From: Massilia sp. WG5
GTDB lineage: Bacteria > Pseudomonadota > Gammaproteobacteria > Burkholderiales > Burkholderiaceae_D
Direction: 5' to 3'
Length of the DNA stretch: 64,000 bases
Assembly (NCBI RefSeq): GCF_001412595.2
Contig: NZ_CP012640.2
Coordinates: 2,418,001 to 2,482,000, forward strand
Shown: in pieces, positions 51,763 to 60,175 of the stretch
Layout: each line of letters begins with the position of its first letter
Numbering within the stretch: the stretch's first letter is position 1
Made by a program: the position numbers and the translations under genes
Notes under the pieces: model-generated
Told to the model about the DNA's origin: nothing
The model's database searches: none
Seen by the model: the letters and a program-made list of their open reading frames with translations, nothing else

Positions 51763-52632
51763 TTAGGCATAATGCCGCTGGCGCTCCGCCTCCAGCGCGT
51801 CAAGGAACTCGGGCTCGAACACCAGCCGCTCCTCCCCCGCCAGCAGCAGGAAATGCCGCCCGGTACAGCGCGCCAGCAGCGACATGCCGACCTTCTCCGC
51901 CACCATATGCCCCATCTGGGTGGTGCCGGAGCGCGACAGCAGGAAGGGGATGCCCATCTGGGCGCCCTTGATCACCATTTCGGAGGTCAGGCGCCCGGTG
52001 GTGTAGAACACCTTGTCCTCGCCGCGCACCCCGTCCAGCCACATCAGGCCGGCGATCGCGTCGACCGCGTTGTGGCGGCCGACGTCCTCGACGAAGTACA
52101 GCAGCTCGCCCGTGTTCGAGAACAGCGCGCAGCCGTGCACCGAACCGGCCTGCTTGTACACCGACTGCTGGGTGCGGATCGTCTCGACGATGCGGTAGAC
52201 CACGGACTGGGTCAGGCGCGCATCTTCCGGCAGGTGGATCTGGTCGACCTCGTCCATCAGGCCGCCGAACACCGAACCCTGGCCGCAGCCGGTGGTGACG
52301 ACCTTCTTCGCGGTGCGCTCCTCGAGGCCGGCGATGCCCTTGCGGGTCACCACCGCCACCGCGTCCACCGACCAGTCGACCTGGATCGAGACCACGTCAT
52401 GGAGGTCGCGCACCAGGCGCTGGTTGCGCAGGTAGCCCAGGGTCAGCATTTCGGGCGCGCCGCCCAGGGTCATCAGGGTCACCAGCTCGCGCTTGTCGAC
52501 GTAGACCGTGAGCGGCCGCTCGGCCGGGATGTGCAGCATCGAACGGCGCCCACGCTCGTCGACCGCCGTCACTTCATGGGTCAGGCTGGCGCTTGCGTGA
52601 GACAGTCGAGGTCGGTAACGTTGCTCATTCAT
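51763..52632 (-). CDS. fdhD: Formate dehydrogenase sulfurtransferase FdhD
   Basis: 289 residues. Passes sulfur from a cysteine desulfurase to the molybdenum/tungsten cofactor so that formate dehydrogenase becomes active; also binds the cofactor. Recognised from FVEDVGRHNAVDAIAG, YTTGRLTSEMVIKGAQMGIPFLLSRSG and the Cys loop TTGCGQGSVFGG. E. coli FdhD has CxxC here; this protein keeps only the first Cys. The start overlaps the end of the alpha-subunit gene by eight bases. Confidence 0.93.
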   Translation of the reverse strand: MNEQRYRPRLSHASASLTHEVTAVDERGRRSMLHIPAERPLTVYVDKRELVTLMTLGGAPEMLTLGYLRNQRLVRDLHDVVSIQVDWSVDAVAVVTRKGIAGLEERTAKKVVTTGCGQGSVFGGLMDEVDQIHLPEDARLTQSVVYRIVETIRTQQSVYKQAGSVHGCALFSNTGELLYFVEDVGRHNAVDAIAGLMWLDGVRGEDKVFYTTGRLTSEMVIKGAQMGIPFLLSRSGTTQMGHMVAEKVGMSLLARCTGRHFLLLAGEERLVFEPEFLDALEAERQRHYA

Positions 52633-55441
52633 TATGTGATTGTGCCACGGCTGCCAGAATCTGGCCGCCACCGTAGGAACCCTGGCGCGCCATTTCCCCG
52701 CCCAGCGCCACCCGGATCGCGCAATACTTGAACTCGGGGATCTTGCCGAAGGGGTCGAGCGCCGAGTTGGTCAGCCGGTTGATCGCCGCCTCGTAGTAGC
52801 AGAAGGGGACGAAGATGGCGCCGCGCGGCGAACTGTCGTCGGCGCGCGCATACAGCGCCACCTCGCCGCGGCGCGAGGTGATCGTGATGACGTCGCCCGG
52901 CCGGCCGCCCATCGCTTCGAGGTCGAGCGGATGCACGAGGGCCACCGGATCGGGCTCGATCGCATCCAGCACGCCGGCGCGCCGGGTCATGCTGCCGGTA
53001 TGCCAGTGCTCGAGCTGGCGGCCGGTGATCAGCACCATCGGATACTCGGCATCGGGACGTTCGTTGGCCGGGATGATGTCGGCCGGGACGAAGCGCGCCC
53101 TGCCCTGCTCGTCTCCGGTCCCGCGCGGGAAGCTGTCGTGGAACACCACCGGCTGTCCGGGGTCGCCCTCGACCATGCACGGATAGGTCACGGCGCCGTC
53201 GCGCTCGAGGCGCTCCCAGGTGATGCCGGCGATGCTGGGCATCAGCCTGCGCATCTCGTCGAACACCTCGGACACATGACCATAGTTCCACGGCAGGCCG
53301 AGCCGCTGGCCCATCTGCTGGATGATCCACAGGTCCTGCTTGGCATCGCCCGGCGGGAGGATGGCCTGGCGGCCCAGCTGGACCAGGCGGTCGGTATTCG
53401 TGAAGCTGCCGGCCTTCTCGGCGAAGGCGGAGGCCGGCAGGATCACGTCGGCCAGGTAAGCGGTCTCGGTCAGGAAGATGTCCTGCACCACCAGGCAATC
53501 GAGTGCGGCCAGCGCTTCGCGCGCATGGTTGGCGTCGGGGTCGGACATGGCCGGGTTCTCGCCCATGATGTACATGCCCTTGATGCCGCCGGCCAGGATG
53601 TCGTCCATGATCTCGACGACCGTCAGGCCGGGCTTGTCGTCCAGCGGCATGCCCCAGGCCTGCTCGAAGCGGGCGCGCGCGGCGGCGTTGTCGACGCGCT
53701 GGTAATCCGGGTACATCATCGGGATCAGGCCGGCGTCGGAGGCGCCCTGCACGTTGTTCTGGCCGCGCAGCGGATGCAGGCCGGTGCCGGGGCGGCCGAT
53801 CTGGCCCGTCATCAGGGCCAGCGCGATCAGGCAGCGCGCATTGTCGGTGCCGTGCACGTGCTGGGATACGCCCATGCCCCACAGGATCATCGAGCCTTTC
53901 GAGCTCGCGTACAGGCGGGCCACATAGCGGATGGTCTCCGCATCGATGCCGCAGATCGGGGCCATGGCTTCGGGGCTGTAGCCTTCGACGTTCTTCGCCA
54001 GTTCGTCGTAGCCGATGGTGCGGCTCTCGATGAAGCTCTTGTCGACCAGGCCTTCGTTGACGATCACGTGCATCATCGCGTTCAGCAGGGCGACGTCGGT
54101 GTCCGGCTTGAACTGCAGGTGGCGGTGCGCATGGCGCGCCAGCTCCGAGCGGCGCGGGTCCATCAGGATCAGCTTGGTGCCGGTGCGCACCGCGTTCTTC
54201 ATCCAGGTCGCAGCCACCGGGTGGTTCACGGTCGGGTTCGCGCCGATCACGATCACGACCTCGGCGCGGGTCACGTCCATCACCGGGTTCGAGACCGCGC
54301 CGGAGCCGATGCCTTCCAGGAGCGCGGCCACCGACGAGGCATGGCACAGGCGGGTGCAGTGGTCGACGTTGTTGCTGCCGAAGCCGGTGCGCACCAGCTT
54401 CTGGAACAGGTAAGCCTCTTCGTTGCTGCCCTTGGCCGAGCCGAAGCCCGCCAGCGCGCGCTTGCCATGGCTGTCGCGGATGCGCGCCAGCGAGCCGCCG
54501 GCAAGATCCAGCGCCTCTTCCCAGCTCGCTTCGCGGAATACGTCCATCACGGTGCTCGGGTCCATCGTGAAGTCGCCGGTCTTCGGCACGCCGGCGCGGC
54601 GGATCAGCGGCTTCGTCAGGCGGTGCGGGTGGTGCGCGTAGTCGAAGCCGTAGCGGCCTTTCACGCACAGGCGGCCGTGGTTGGCCGGGCCGTCGCGGCC
54701 CTCCACGTAAAGGATCTTGTTGTCCTTGACGTTGTAGGTCAGCTGGCAGCCGACGCCGCAGTAGGGACAGACCGAGTCGACCTTCTTGTCGGGGACGCTC
54801 AGCGCGGCGTCGCGCGCCGGCATCAGGGCGCCGGTCGGGCAGGCCTGCACGCATTCGCCGCAGGCCACGCAGGTCGAAGCGCCCATCGGGTCGTCCTGGT
54901 CGAACACGATCTTCGCATCCTGGCCGCGGAAGGCCAGGCCGATCACGTCGTTGACCTGTTCGTCGCGGCAGGCGCGCACGCAGCGCGTGCACTGGATGCA
55001 GGCGTCGAGGTTGACGGTGATGGCGGCGTGCGTGGCGTCCTGCTGCGGCTCCCTGCGCGTGGCCGGGAAGCGCGGCTTGCCGACACCGAGCTTCAAGGCC
55101 CACTCGTCGACCTCGTTGTGGCGCGTGTAGTCCTTCTCGGGCATGTCCGACGCCAGGAGCTCCAGCACCATCTTCTGCGCCTTCACGGCGCGCTCGCTGT
55201 CGGTCGTGACCTTCATGCCCTGGCTCGGATGACGGCAGCAGGACGGCGCCAGCACGCGTTCGCCGTCGATCTCGACCATGCAGGAGCGGCAGTTGCCGAC
55301 CGCTTCCATGCCTTCGGCGTAGCACAGGCGCGGGATCTCGATGCCCTCGCGGTCCGCGACCTCGATCAGGGTTTCGTGGCGCAGGGCCTGTACTTCCCTG
55401 CCGTTGATGGTAAAGGTGACGGTTTGTAGACTCGCGTTCAT
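52625..55441 (-). CDS. fdsA: NAD-dependent formate dehydrogenase alpha subunit
   Basis: 938 residues, FdsA-like. Order: [2Fe-2S] domain with C40, C51, C54, C68; a His/Cys [4Fe-4S] segment; two ferredoxin clusters (C148-C158 and C191-C201); an Fe4S4 cluster for the cofactor (C225, C228, C232, C259); and the molybdopterin domains. The metal ligand is Cys366 (TRLCHASS), not selenocysteine. Oxidises formate to CO2 in the cytoplasm; no Tat signal. Its ATG overlaps the beta-subunit stop (ATGA). The adjacent tup genes suggest tungsten, though molybdenum cannot be excluded. Confidence 0.94.
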   Translation of the reverse strand: MNASLQTVTFTINGREVQALRHETLIEVADREGIEIPRLCYAEGMEAVGNCRSCMVEIDGERVLAPSCCRHPSQGMKVTTDSERAVKAQKMVLELLASDMPEKDYTRHNEVDEWALKLGVGKPRFPATRREPQQDATHAAITVNLDACIQCTRCVRACRDEQVNDVIGLAFRGQDAKIVFDQDDPMGASTCVACGECVQACPTGALMPARDAALSVPDKKVDSVCPYCGVGCQLTYNVKDNKILYVEGRDGPANHGRLCVKGRYGFDYAHHPHRLTKPLIRRAGVPKTGDFTMDPSTVMDVFREASWEEALDLAGGSLARIRDSHGKRALAGFGSAKGSNEEAYLFQKLVRTGFGSNNVDHCTRLCHASSVAALLEGIGSGAVSNPVMDVTRAEVVIVIGANPTVNHPVAATWMKNAVRTGTKLILMDPRRSELARHAHRHLQFKPDTDVALLNAMMHVIVNEGLVDKSFIESRTIGYDELAKNVEGYSPEAMAPICGIDAETIRYVARLYASSKGSMILWGMGVSQHVHGTDNARCLIALALMTGQIGRPGTGLHPLRGQNNVQGASDAGLIPMMYPDYQRVDNAAARARFEQAWGMPLDDKPGLTVVEIMDDILAGGIKGMYIMGENPAMSDPDANHAREALAALDCLVVQDIFLTETAYLADVILPASAFAEKAGSFTNTDRLVQLGRQAILPPGDAKQDLWIIQQMGQRLGLPWNYGHVSEVFDEMRRLMPSIAGITWERLERDGAVTYPCMVEGDPGQPVVFHDSFPRGTGDEQGRARFVPADIIPANERPDAEYPMVLITGRQLEHWHTGSMTRRAGVLDAIEPDPVALVHPLDLEAMGGRPGDVITITSRRGEVALYARADDSSPRGAIFVPFCYYEAAINRLTNSALDPFGKIPEFKYCAIRVALGGEMARQGSYGGGQILAAVAQSHNE

Positions 55442-57147
55442 TGGGCGGCCTCTTTCAGCTCATGCGGGAAGTACTTGATGACGCAGTCGAAGGGATTCGG
55501 CGCGGCCTGGCCCAGGCCGCAGATCGAGGCGTCGCGCATCACCTGGGACAGGTCGGCCAGCAGCTCGGTATCCCAGGCCGGCTGTTCCATGATGGCGACG
55601 GCCTTGGCGGTGCCGGCGCGGCAGGGCGTGCACTGGCCGCAGGACTCGTCCTTGAAGAAGCGCAGCGTGTTCAGGGCCGCGGCCTTGGCGCTGTCCTGGT
55701 TCGACAGCACCACCACCGCGGCCGAACCGATGAAGCAGCCGTAGGCTTGCAGGGTGTCGAAGTCGAGCGGGATGTCGCCCATCGAGGCCGGCAGGATGCC
55801 GCCCGAGGCGCCGCCCGGCAGGTAGGCGTAGAACTGGTGGCCGTCCTGCATGCCGCCGCAGTATTCTTCGATCAGCTCGGTGATCGTGATGCCGGCCGGG
55901 GCCAGCTTGACGCCCGGCTCGCGCACCCGGCCCGAGACCGAGAACGAGCGCAGCCCGCGCCGAGCGTGGCGGCCGTAGCCGGCGAAGCGCTCCGGCCCCT
56001 GCTCGACGATGTCGCGCACCCAGTGCAGGGTCTCGAAGTTGTGTTCGAGGGTCGGGCGGCCGAACAGGCCGACCTGGGCCACGTAGGGCGGGCGCAGGCG
56101 CGGCATGCCGCGCTTGCCTTCGATCGACTCGATCATGGCCGACTCTTCGCCGCAGATATAGGCGCCGGCGCCGCGACGCAGGATCAGCTCGGGCATGTTG
56201 TCCACCGGCGGGTTTGCGCGGAGCAGCGCCAGTTCGGCTTCCAGCATGGCGCGCAGGCCGTGGTATTCGTCGCGCAGGTAGATGTAGATGGTGTCGATGC
56301 CGACCGCCCAGGCGGCGACCAGCGCGCCTTCCAGGAAGCGGTGCGGATCGCGCTCGAGGTAGACGCGGTCCTTGAAGGTGCCGGGCTCGCCCTCGTCGAT
56401 GTTAATCGCCATCAGGCGCGGACCCGGTTCGGCGCGCACGATGCGCCATTTGCGTCCGGCCGGGAAGCCGGCGCCGCCCAGGCCGCGCAGGCCCGAGGCT
56501 TCCAGCGCCGCGATCACGCTGTCGACCTCGCGCCGTCCTTCGACGCAATCGCGCAGCAGCGCGTAACCGCCGCCGGCGCGGTAGGCGGCCAGGTCCGCAT
56601 GGCCCTGGTGCACATGGGTCCTCTCCCCTGCCCTTACTTTAGCCAGTACGGCATCGAGCGTCGCCTGCGGCACCGGATGCTGGCCGACCAGCGCCGCCGG
56701 CGCCTGCTCGCAGCGGCCGACGCAAGGCGCGGCCAGAACGCGCACCTCGGCGCCGAGGATGCCCGGCAGCCTGTCCAGCAGCGATGAAGCGCCCGCCATC
56801 TCGCAGGACAGGCCGGCGCAGACGCGCACGGTCAGGCTTGCCGGCGCCGCCTCGCCGTCGCGCAGGACGTCGAAGTGGTGGTAGAAGGTGGCGACCTCGT
56901 AGACTTCGGACTGGGCCAGCTTCAGCTCCTGGGCCAGCGCGGCCAGGTGAACGGCGGACAGGGCCCCGAAGGCGTCCTGGATCTTGTGCAGGTATTCGAT
57001 CAGGAGGTCGCGCCGGCGCGGGCTGTCGCCCAGCAGGTCCTGCACCTCACGCAGGGCCTGCGGATCGGCGCGGCGGCCCTTCGGGGCCTCGCGCTTGCGC
57101 TGGCGGCTGGCGCCCTGCACGGCAATGGGGATGACGGGATGGTTCAT
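55438..57147 (-). CDS. Formate dehydrogenase beta subunit, NuoE-NuoF fusion
   Basis: 569 residues joining two proteins that are separate (FdsG and FdsB) in Cupriavidus. Residues ~1-165 are NuoE-like with [2Fe-2S] ligands C110, C115, C142 and C146. The rest is NuoF-like, with the NADH/FMN site GLRGLGGAGFPAGRKW, GAGAYICGEESAMIESIEG and the cluster motif ESCGQCTPCRAGTA. It passes electrons from the alpha subunit to NAD+. The same fusion occurs in the two-subunit tungsten enzyme FDH1 of Methylobacterium. No FdsD-like delta subunit is seen nearby. Confidence 0.93.
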   Translation of the reverse strand: MNHPVIPIAVQGASRQRKREAPKGRRADPQALREVQDLLGDSPRRRDLLIEYLHKIQDAFGALSAVHLAALAQELKLAQSEVYEVATFYHHFDVLRDGEAAPASLTVRVCAGLSCEMAGASSLLDRLPGILGAEVRVLAAPCVGRCEQAPAALVGQHPVPQATLDAVLAKVRAGERTHVHQGHADLAAYRAGGGYALLRDCVEGRREVDSVIAALEASGLRGLGGAGFPAGRKWRIVRAEPGPRLMAINIDEGEPGTFKDRVYLERDPHRFLEGALVAAWAVGIDTIYIYLRDEYHGLRAMLEAELALLRANPPVDNMPELILRRGAGAYICGEESAMIESIEGKRGMPRLRPPYVAQVGLFGRPTLEHNFETLHWVRDIVEQGPERFAGYGRHARRGLRSFSVSGRVREPGVKLAPAGITITELIEEYCGGMQDGHQFYAYLPGGASGGILPASMGDIPLDFDTLQAYGCFIGSAAVVVLSNQDSAKAAALNTLRFFKDESCGQCTPCRAGTAKAVAIMEQPAWDTELLADLSQVMRDASICGLGQAAPNPFDCVIKYFPHELKEAAQ

Positions 57148-57204
57148 GATGGAATTCCTGTGTTGCGTATATCGTTGGATCGTTCAGCTGGTTCGAGGTT
57201 CGTC

Positions 57205-57255
57205 GAACGCGTGGGCTTTCGGGCCGTAGGGTGGGCGGCCCCCGCCCACGCGTTC
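57205..57255. repeat. Dispersed palindrome of the second family, copy 3
   Basis: Perfect 12-bp arms GAACGCGTGGGC (57205-57216) and GCCCACGCGTTC (57244-57255) enclose CCGTAGGGTGGGCGGC. It fills the gap between the formate dehydrogenase and the OFA carrier genes. Confidence 0.78.
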
Positions 57256-57267
57256 AAGCGATGCCGG

Positions 57268-58959
57268 TCATTTGAACAGCACGATCGCCTTCTGCAGCGT
57301 GATCCACACGCCGATCAGCAGCGGGATGCCGACCGCGGCCCAGGCCAGCAGCGTCACCAGCGTGCCGTTGGACGCCACCGGAGCGGCCGCCATCGCGGCG
57401 CCGCCGGACACGCCGGCCACCATCGAGTCGCTGGCCGCGCCGGCACGGCTGCCGGCCGAGGCTGCGATGTCGCGCTCATGGGCGCGGCGCTTTTCCTCCG
57501 CCAGTTCGGCGTCGCTCATGAAGTACTTGTCGGCCAGCGGACGCACCAGCAGGTTGCAGATGAAGCCCAGCACCAGCAGGCCGGCCAGCACGTACATCAC
57601 GGTATCGTAGGCCTGCGCCTTGGCGACGCCGTGGGCGATCTGATACTCGCGGATGTAGTTGATCAGCGAGGTCCCCATCACGCCGGCGGCGGCCCAGGCG
57701 GTCAGCAGGCGGCCGTGGATCGCGCCCACCATCTGGGTGCCGAACAGGTCGGCCAGGTAGGCCGGCACGGTCGAGAAGCCGCCGCCGTACATCGACAGGA
57801 TGATGCAGAAGGACAGCACGAACAGCGGCAGGTGGCCGCCGTGCGCCAGCGACGGGATCGCCGAGTACAGCACGAAGCCCAGCACCAGGAACACGAAGTA
57901 GGTCATCTTGCGGCCGATGTAGTCGGAGCAGGTGGCCCAGGCGAAGCGGCCGCCGATGTTAAACAGCGACAGCAGGCCGGTGAAGCTGGCGGCGATGGTG
58001 GCGATCTGCGCCTTCTGCGCGGCGCTCAGCTCATTGAACGCGAGGTCGACGCCGATCACCTTGCCGCCGAAGACTTCCTGCAGCAGCGGCGAGGCCATCG
58101 CCAGGATGCCGATGCCGGCCGAGACGTTCAGGAACAGCACCAGCCAGACCAGCCAGAACTGCGGGATGCCCCACACGCGGTTGACGTGCACGTGGCGGTT
58201 GGTGATCATCGCCTTGCCGCTCTTGGCTGCCGGCGCGGTCCAGCCTTCCGGCTTCCAGCCGTTGGCCGGGACGCGGTAGGCCAGCGCGCCGGCCATCATG
58301 AACACGAAATAGATGATGGCCAGGGCCAGGAAGGTTTCCCACACGCCGACCGAGGTGGCGGTGGCGAAGTGCTTCATCAGCTTGTCGGCCAGCGGCGCGC
58401 CGATCATGGCGCCGCCGCCGAAGCCCATGATGGCCATGCCGGTCGCCATGCCGCGGCGGTCGGGGAACCATTTGATGAGGGTGGAGACCGGCGAGATATA
58501 GCCCAGTCCAAGGCCGATGCCGCCGATGACGCCCGAGCCGAGCCACATCAGCCAGATCTGGTGCGTGTAGATGCCCAGGCTTGATATCACCAGGCCGCCG
58601 CACCAGCACAGGGCCGACACCACGCCGGCCTTGCGCGGGCCTGCATGTTCGAGCCAGCCGCCGAACAGCGCGGTCGACAGGCCCAGGAACACGAAGAACA
58701 GGGTGAACATCCAGCCCAGCATCGAGATCTTCCAGTCGCAGGTGGTGGACGTGATCTCGGCGAAGAAGCTCATGTCGGCAGGACAGGCCACCGATTCCTT
58801 GATGCCGATCGCCTTCGACAGCGGCAGCCAGAACACGGAGAAGCCATAGGCCATGCCGATACACAGGTGAATTGCCAATGCCGCCGGCGGAACCAGCCAG
58901 CGGTTGAAGCCGGGTCTGGCGATGGTGTGCTCCTTGTCGAGCATATCGAGTAATGCCAT
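57268..58959 (-). CDS. OFA-family (oxalate/formate antiporter type) MFS carrier
   Basis: 563 residues, longer than the ~420 of OxlT because of a periplasmic loop with two Cys after helix 1 (VACPADMSFFAEITSTTCDW) and a C-terminal extension with an extra helix. Twelve-helix core, with GSGVIGGIGLGLGYISPVSTLIKWFPDRRGMATGMAIMGFGGGAMIG typical of the OFA group. GGAGGAG precedes the ATG. Being upstream of formate dehydrogenase it probably moves formate or oxalate, possibly another small acid. Confidence 0.88.
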   Translation of the reverse strand: MALLDMLDKEHTIARPGFNRWLVPPAALAIHLCIGMAYGFSVFWLPLSKAIGIKESVACPADMSFFAEITSTTCDWKISMLGWMFTLFFVFLGLSTALFGGWLEHAGPRKAGVVSALCWCGGLVISSLGIYTHQIWLMWLGSGVIGGIGLGLGYISPVSTLIKWFPDRRGMATGMAIMGFGGGAMIGAPLADKLMKHFATATSVGVWETFLALAIIYFVFMMAGALAYRVPANGWKPEGWTAPAAKSGKAMITNRHVHVNRVWGIPQFWLVWLVLFLNVSAGIGILAMASPLLQEVFGGKVIGVDLAFNELSAAQKAQIATIAASFTGLLSLFNIGGRFAWATCSDYIGRKMTYFVFLVLGFVLYSAIPSLAHGGHLPLFVLSFCIILSMYGGGFSTVPAYLADLFGTQMVGAIHGRLLTAWAAAGVMGTSLINYIREYQIAHGVAKAQAYDTVMYVLAGLLVLGFICNLLVRPLADKYFMSDAELAEEKRRAHERDIAASAGSRAGAASDSMVAGVSGGAAMAAAPVASNGTLVTLLAWAAVGIPLLIGVWITLQKAIVLFK

Positions 58960-58998
58960 GTCTCCTCCGTATTTTTTGTTTGAACTAATATGTTTTAA

Positions 58999-59086
58999 AA
59001 AGCATATACTTCTGGAATACGTTTACTGCAACGCGGAGGGTATCATGGGCCTTCCCTGTCATAAATAGGCTTTATAAAGCATATAC
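58999..59086. promoter_or_regulatory. Operator-like repeats between the OFA and regulator genes
   Basis: AAAGCATATAC occurs twice in direct orientation, at 58999-59009 and 59076-59086. The second copy overlaps a perfect 12-bp palindrome, GCTTTATAAAGC (59069-59080), that ends 9 bases before the regulator ATG. The 130-bp divergent gap is strikingly AT-rich. Likely binding sites for the adjacent regulator, which would then control itself and the formate genes. Confidence 0.6.
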
Positions 59087-59089
59087 ACG

Positions 59090-60175
59090 ATGCTCAAGGT
59101 CCATATTCGTCCGCACTGGGAAATCAGCTTCAACAATGAGGCGCCGCTCGACACCGCTACCCTGCTGGCGCTGCTGCTGGCGATCCAGGATCACGGCTCG
59201 ATCGCCGCGGCGGCCAAGGCGGCCGGGCTGTCCTACCGCTATGCATGGGGCGTGCTGCGCGAAGCCGAGGAGCTGTTCGGCGAGCCCCTGCTCGAGACCG
59301 GGCGCGGGCGCGGCACCCGCCTGACCCTGCTCGCGCAAAAGCTGGTCTGGGCCGACCGCCGCATTGCCGCGCGCCTGTCGCCGACGCTGGACAGCCTGGC
59401 CTCCGAGCTCGAGTCTGAACTGGGCAAGGTGCGCCTGCGCAGCGTCGGCCTGCGCACGATCCGCATGGACGCCAGCCACGGCTTCGCGGTCGCCGCCCTC
59501 ACCGGCTACCTCGACAAGCTTGAACTGCCGGTCGAGCTGCGCTACCGCACCAGCCTGGACGCCGTGGCCGCGCTGGCGCGGCGCGAGTGCGACCTGGCCG
59601 GCTTTCACGTGCCGGAAGGCGAATTCGAAGAAGCGACGGCGCTGCGCTACCTGCGCTGGCTCGACCCGGAGCGGCACTGCCTGGTCCACATCTGCGCACG
59701 CCAGCAGGGCCTGCTGGTCGCGCCCGGCAATCCGCTCGGCATCGAGGGCCTGGCCGACCTGGCGCGCCCGAATGTGCGCTTCGTGAACCGCCAGGCCGGC
59801 TCCGGCACCCGCATGCTGCTCGAGATGATGCTCGAGCGGGACGGTATCGACTTCGATGCAATCAATGGCTGGAACAGCGCCGAATTCACCCACTCGGCGG
59901 TGGCCGCCTACATCGCCAGCGGCATGGCCGATGTCGGCATCGGCATGCGCACCGCGGCCGAGCAGTTCAAGCTCGGCTTCATCCCGCTGCTGCGCGAACG
60001 CTATTTTTTCGCCCTGCACACCGACGCCCTCGAAGACAGCCTGATGGCCCAGCTGCTGGCGGTACTGCGCCAGCCCGGCTATCATCGGCTGGTGAACGCC
60101 CTGCCCGGCTACGATGCCAGCCGCACCGGCGCCATCGAATCGATCCACGAAACCTTCCCGAAAAAACCCGCATGA
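59090..60175 (+). CDS. LysR/ModE-type regulator with molybdate-binding-like domain
   Basis: 361 residues. Residues ~18-80 form a winged helix-turn-helix of the ModE/LysR kind (AIQDHGSIAAAAKAAGLSYRYAWGVLREAEELFGEPLL). Residues ~125-340 are a periplasmic-binding-protein fold of the PBP_like/COG1910 group: VNRQAGSGTRMLLEMML, EFTHSAVAAYIASGMADVGIG, FIPLLRERYFF. This domain is related to molybdate/tungstate binders, so the oxyanion or formate may be the signal. Divergent from the OFA/FDH operon. No clear ribosome site precedes the ATG, and the operator palindrome lies where it would be. Its stop overlaps the next ATG. Confidence 0.85.
   Translation: MLKVHIRPHWEISFNNEAPLDTATLLALLLAIQDHGSIAAAAKAAGLSYRYAWGVLREAEELFGEPLLETGRGRGTRLTLLAQKLVWADRRIAARLSPTLDSLASELESELGKVRLRSVGLRTIRMDASHGFAVAALTGYLDKLELPVELRYRTSLDAVAALARRECDLAGFHVPEGEFEEATALRYLRWLDPERHCLVHICARQQGLLVAPGNPLGIEGLADLARPNVRFVNRQAGSGTRMLLEMMLERDGIDFDAINGWNSAEFTHSAVAAYIASGMADVGIGMRTAAEQFKLGFIPLLRERYFFALHTDALEDSLMAQLLAVLRQPGYHRLVNALPGYDASRTGAIESIHETFPKKPA

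Noticed and set aside
59041..59089. An upstream ATG at 59045 in frame with the regulator
   Set aside because: A TAG stop occurs after seven codons, before the gene start.
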